From Rossellomorea aquimaris (GTDB lineage: Bacteria; Bacillota; Bacilli; Bacillales; Bacillaceae_B), in contig NZ_JXZC01000003.1 in the NCBI RefSeq assembly GCF_000935355.1, positions 62,001-126,000 on the forward strand: a stretch of 64,000 nucleotides of DNA, in the 5' to 3' direction. The position numbers were made by a program, and so were the translations under genes. Shown here piece by piece: positions 60,628 to 64,000 of the stretch (the stretch's first letter is position 1; the number at the start of each line of letters is the position of its first letter). The notes under the pieces were generated by a model. It had not been told where the DNA came from and ran no database searches. It saw only the letters and a list, made by a program, of their open reading frames with translations.

Positions 60628-61404
60628 TTATGACAACCACGTTCCAATTTCTTCACCCATTTTGACGGGGCCAGTTTTACCGTTAAAGCTGAACGTAACT
60701 TTTGGAACGCAAAGCACCACTGTCGAGCCAAATGAGAAGTACCCATACGGATCTCCCCGATGAACGACATTTGCCTCATTCGTCCGTACGATCGAATTCA
60801 CATTCAGAGCACCAACCATGACATGGGCAAGAGGGGATCCTGCCACATCGAAACGGGAGACGAGGCGGTAATTCCGGGTGAGGGGACGGAGACCATGCTT
60901 AAGTCCCAGTTCGTTCACGGGAGCGGCATCTTTTCCAAGCGTGTAGACTTCCTCCACTGTCGCATCGATCGGAACGTGGACCCGGTGGTAATCGGTCGGA
61001 CTTAGGTAAAAGATGAGAACCTGACCGCCGGCATATGGTGCTGCTTTCTCTGATGATCCCAACAGTTCTTCCACCGTGTAATTCTGCCCCTTGACCATGA
61101 ATGTGCTCTCCGAGGTCAAGTGGTCGACAACGGATAAATATCCGTCGCACGGACTGACGAATGCATTTGCTGCGTCAGGGATCGGACGCGCGCCAGGTTT
61201 CAATTCCCTTGTGAAAATGTCATGAAGGGTGCCGTAATCACGGAGCCCCCGGGTTGCTTCCTCCATGTTCAGCTTATACATTTTGGCAAAAGAGCCGATG
61301 AACGGTTTGCTCACCTTTGATTGAGCAAACCTCCGTAATCCTTTTGCGATGATGGGATGGCCATTTAATTCGAATACTTTTCTATAAAATTTAGTTCTAA
61401 TCAT
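60628..61404 (-). CDS. psd: Phosphatidylserine decarboxylase
   Basis: 258 aa. Converts phosphatidylserine to phosphatidylethanolamine. Features: PSD domain start RDYGTLHDIFTRELKPGARPI, VSPCDG, HRVHVP (His of the active site) and the C-terminal self-cleavage site FGSTVVLC, where Ser gives the pyruvoyl group. Its start overlaps the end of the HTH regulator gene by 8 bases. Confidence 0.93.
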   Translation of the reverse strand: MIRTKFYRKVFELNGHPIIAKGLRRFAQSKVSKPFIGSFAKMYKLNMEEATRGLRDYGTLHDIFTRELKPGARPIPDAANAFVSPCDGYLSVVDHLTSESTFMVKGQNYTVEELLGSSEKAAPYAGGQVLIFYLSPTDYHRVHVPIDATVEEVYTLGKDAAPVNELGLKHGLRPLTRNYRLVSRFDVAGSPLAHVMVGALNVNSIVRTNEANVVHRGDPYGYFSFGSTVVLCVPKVTFSFNGKTGPVKMGEEIGTWLS

Positions 61405-61942
61405 TTATTTTCACTTCCTTAGGGTCTGGTATTAGCATTTGTATCAGAGAAATCCTATCGTTTTCTTCCGTCGGTCTGTTCGATTTGAATTTACTCAGAA
61501 GCTCGTTCATGCCTTCATTCAACTCTTTGAGCTCGTCGGGTGTCAGGTAAAGATCCAACTGATGATATCCGAACGAATCCACGGAGGGATCCTGATTATC
61601 CAGGAGATAGCTTCTGGCCTGTCCTGTAACGGAAGAAAGGAAGGTCATGAATAATTTTAAATGTTCTTCACCTGTCAGCTGCCCCAGCTCTTCCACGGAC
61701 ATATATGGGCTGTCTTCCTGTATGGCATAGGTTTTTTCCACTGCACCCCGAATCTTCCGCTCGTGGATGACATAGATGATCTCACTTTTCGTCAAACGAT
61801 TTAAATGGCGGTAAAGTGTGGCCTGTGGGACATCCGCCATCCATTCCTTCAGCTCATGTACAGTGGCTGCCCCCTTAGATAGATGCTGTATAATCCGCAT
61901 CCGGATGGGGTGAAGGATCAAGTCTGTATTTAGATTGGTCAT
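61397..61942 (-). CDS. Helix-turn-helix (ArsR/YdfF-like) regulator
   Basis: About 181 aa from the ATG near 61942 (AAAAAGGA upstream; TTG 61951 is the longest frame). Winged helix LHPIRMRIIQHLSKGAATVHELKEWMADVPQATLYRHLNRL (split here) near the N terminus, with a C-terminal ligand or dimerisation region; no metal-binding cysteine pair. Operon with psd and upstream of it, so phospholipid or cell-envelope stress control is possible. Confidence 0.82.
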   Translation of the reverse strand: MTNLNTDLILHPIRMRIIQHLSKGAATVHELKEWMADVPQATLYRHLNRLTKSEIIYVIHERKIRGAVEKTYAIQEDSPYMSVEELGQLTGEEHLKLFMTFLSSVTGQARSYLLDNQDPSVDSFGYHQLDLYLTPDELKELNEGMNELLSKFKSNRPTEENDRISLIQMLIPDPKEVKIND

Positions 61943-61978
61943 TAGGTTCAATCCTTTTTATTATTGTTATTGATATTG

Positions 61979-62007
61979 ATAATAATAGAATGAGGGTTGA
62001 TTGTCAA
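61979..62007 (-). promoter_or_regulatory. SigA-type promoter of the HTH-psd operon
   Basis: TTGACA, 17-bp spacer, TATTAT on the minus strand. The -10 lies inside an imperfect palindrome with arms TATTATT / AATAATA, a plausible autoregulatory operator. Coordinates may be off by one. Confidence 0.65.
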
Positions 62008-62147
62008 ATGAAGAATGGTAAAAATGGGGGTGGGGAATATACCCAAGGTGATAACCTCACTAATAAAAGTCCCACCCAAAACGTGTGAATCGTCTCGGGG
62101 GAGACCAGGTTATGATATGGGCTACCGAAAATCATGATGCATGAATG

Positions 62148-63152
62148 TCATGATTGGCCAATGTGATTTTCTTTGAGCCACTGCAGGATTTTCTCTGAAA
62201 TGACCTCACTATTTTTGTCCAGCATCATAAGGTGGGAGTTGCCATCAATGCCTTCTTCCGTCAGTCGAATAAGCTCTGCCTTCCCCTTGTAGCCGCTGAT
62301 TAAATCGACCGTTTCCTGCACTGCTTCCATTCTGGATACTTGATTGCGGGATTCAAGGTAGTCCCCGTATACGCCGAGATAAGGGATGTCAGCGAAAACT
62401 TCCTTCACTTCTTCCGGGTCCGTCGGAGATCCCACAGGCTCAATGGCGATGATGCCTTCGACCAGGTCCGGACGCTGTCTGGCCACTTCGTATCCAATTT
62501 CTCCCCCCATGGAATGAACAAGCAGGATGGATGGTCCGGTTCTTTCTAATAAGGCAATCATATTCCCGACTTCCTGCTGGTCGGCACGGGATCCTCCACC
62601 GGCTTTTACTCCTGTCGCTTCACCGGCAGATGTGTCTTTGATCTGCATCGGGATCGATTCATAGAATTCATGGAAATAGTCTGCCGGAAATTGTCCATCT
62701 GGATATGGGGTGGCAGGTGCAGAGCCGAGACCCCATCGTGGCCAGATGCTTTCTGAATCCCAGCGAGATAAGGATGCCAAAGCTTCTTCCTCCGTTAATC
62801 CAGCACTCGATAGATCATGTGTGTCGACGGTATAAACAGGATGGCCTGCGTCTGCGAAGGAATAGGCCCACCCGTTTTCACCATCCGGGGTGCTTTCATA
62901 GATGTTGGCTCCGAGGCCCAATCCAGGGATCATGACAACGGGGGCTTTCTTAGAATTCTTCGGGATGAAGGAGTGAATGTAGGATTGCTTGTCAACTTGA
63001 TTTCCTGCGAAGAAATCGTTCATTTCCGCAAGCTGCAAAGATCCAGAGCTCATAGTCTCAGATGCTTGAGCTTCTTTTACCCTTTCTGTGACGGGATGAA
63101 TGGCTGTCAGAAGTAGGACACCGGTCGCAAGTACTCCAATGGTTTTTTTCAT
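62148..63152 (-). CDS. Secreted alpha/beta hydrolase (lipase/esterase-like)
   Basis: 334 aa from the ATG ending at 63152, 6 bases after GGAGGAG. Sec signal peptide (KKTIGVLATGVLLLTAIHPVTE). Alpha/beta-hydrolase fold: oxyanion region VVMIPGLGLGANIYEST and nucleophile elbow VHSMGGEIGYE, with Asp and His in the C-terminal part (LMMLDKNSEV). Substrate unknown. Divergent from a LacI-type gene. Confidence 0.88.
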   Translation of the reverse strand: MKKTIGVLATGVLLLTAIHPVTERVKEAQASETMSSGSLQLAEMNDFFAGNQVDKQSYIHSFIPKNSKKAPVVMIPGLGLGANIYESTPDGENGWAYSFADAGHPVYTVDTHDLSSAGLTEEEALASLSRWDSESIWPRWGLGSAPATPYPDGQFPADYFHEFYESIPMQIKDTSAGEATGVKAGGGSRADQQEVGNMIALLERTGPSILLVHSMGGEIGYEVARQRPDLVEGIIAIEPVGSPTDPEEVKEVFADIPYLGVYGDYLESRNQVSRMEAVQETVDLISGYKGKAELIRLTEEGIDGNSHLMMLDKNSEVISEKILQWLKENHIGQS

Positions 63153-63339
63153 TTTTATCTCCTCCAACTACTATTTGCTGCGCCGTTTTTTCGGCGAGTC
63201 ATCATTATAGAGGAATAATATGGCTAAAGTATGAATGAAATTTTAACAAAAAATGAAGTCTCCTGCAGGGCCAAATAGTAAAGATGCGGGGGTATCTGCT
63301 ATACTTAAATGGATTTTGTAAGAAGGGAAGCGATGATGG

Positions 63340-64000
63340 ATGGCAACGATGAAGGATGTGGCCAAGAAGGCAGGAGTGGCGGTCGGTACTGTATCAAGAT
63401 TTGTAAATAATAAAGGCGGTATCAAGGAATCGACGAGGAAGAAGGTTGAAAAGGCCATCGCTGAACTGAATTTTCAGCCAAATGAAGCGGCAAGGAATTT
63501 CAAGACTCAGCAGTCCAAGACGATTGCATTGATCATCCCTACTATCTGGCATCCCTTTTATTCAGAGTTTGCTTACCATGTGGAGAGGGAGTTTTCACAA
63601 AAGGGATATAAGACACTCCTTTGCAATTCACAAAATGATGCGGAACGTGAGATCAACTATATAACGATGCTGGAGAAAAATAAGATTGATGGGATTGTGG
63701 CGATCACGTATAGCAAGGTGATCGATCAATATATTTCCAGTACCTTGCCCCTTGTCAGTATCGACCGGCACTTTACGGAAGATGTAGTCACAATTTCCAG
63801 TGACAACTATGCAGGGGGACAGCTGGCAGCGCAAGTGCTTGTTGATAGAGGGTGTCAGCACTGCGCTTATATGGGAAGTGTTTCAGAGATAGAGAATGAA
63901 TCCATGCTGAGGAGTAAAGGGTTTCAAGAATATTTAGAGAAACAGCGTACAAAGACTACTTTTTTAATATTGAATGAACCGGTAGAAGACCTGGAAAGAG
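63340..64000 (+). CDS. LacI-family regulator, 3' partial
   Basis: Open from ATG 63340 (or 63349, AAGGGAAG upstream) through the window end, about 220 residues visible. N-terminal HTH ATMKDVAKKAGVAVGTVSRFVNNK (split here), hinge RNFKTQQSKTIALIIPTIWHPFYSEFA and the periplasmic-binding-protein-like ligand domain. Probably regulates a sugar catabolic operon beyond the window, or the divergent hydrolase. Confidence 0.92.
   Translation, partial: MATMKDVAKKAGVAVGTVSRFVNNKGGIKESTRKKVEKAIAELNFQPNEAARNFKTQQSKTIALIIPTIWHPFYSEFAYHVEREFSQKGYKTLLCNSQNDAEREINYITMLEKNKIDGIVAITYSKVIDQYISSTLPLVSIDRHFTEDVVTISSDNYAGGQLAAQVLVDRGCQHCAYMGSVSEIENESMLRSKGFQEYLEKQRTKTTFLILNEPVEDLER

Overview
The window looks like a chromosomal stretch of an endospore-forming Bacillaceae member (moderate GC, strong AAGGAGG-type ribosome binding sites, many GTG/TTG starts). 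Spore genes (CwlJ-type hydrolase, two GerA-type receptor operons, DUF3231 proteins), a sacB-levB pair, AhpC/AhpF with a PerR-type box and a GsiB-like stress protein with a SigB-type promoter all fit. A marine-type Bacillus/Rossellomorea relative is my guess; the species is not established. I saw no rRNA, tRNA, CRISPR array, insertion sequence or prophage.

Layout. 1-3.8 kb: partial VOC protein, small membrane proteins, a WYL-domain regulator divergent from an SDR, and a YwaF-type membrane protein. 4-11.5 kb: a levan locus, with a YesM/YesN-type two-component system, a translationally coupled solute-binding lipoprotein that has no permease or ATPase, then levansucrase (sacB) and endolevanase (levB). 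11.6-19.4 kb: small housekeeping and stress genes (PH-domain, DUF4177, YkvA, CPBP protease, HAD, YhfK, CwlJ, quinone reductase, YusW lipoprotein, DUF3231). 19.6-23 kb: a minus-strand operon of ECF-like sigma factor, anti-sigma factor and two Opp-type permeases with no binding protein or ATPase. 23-34.3 kb: HIT protein, SDR/MerR divergent pair with a textbook MerR operator, SunI-like protein, 5'-nucleotidase, NIPSNAP, VOC, a decayed MaoC-like gene, M3 peptidase, kinase, Nudix, GNAT and HAM1 proteins. 34.7-43.5 kb: CNNM/CorC transporter with an unusual start region, MFS exporter, GsiB-like protein, PAS-STAS protein, DUF3243 with a likely non-AUG start, cyanophycinase-like protein, NTF2-like protein and a PP-loop ligase. 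43.6-57 kb: two germinant-receptor operons (order A-B-C and A-C-B) flanking a CoA-disulfide reductase-rhodanese, ahpF/ahpC and a second DUF3231 gene. 57-64 kb: paired YdcZ transporters around a Crp/Fnr regulator, a TetR/YhfP pair, psd with an HTH regulator, a secreted lipase-like hydrolase, and the start of a LacI regulator.

The best candidates for something undescribed are the permease operon run by its own sigma/anti-sigma pair, the solute-binding-protein-coupled two-component system beside sacB-levB, a hairpin placed between the Shine-Dalgarno and a TTG start at 34.7 kb, and short intergenic arrays with a strict ~20-bp period. Most start sites were chosen by ribosome binding site spacing rather than by the longest reading frame.
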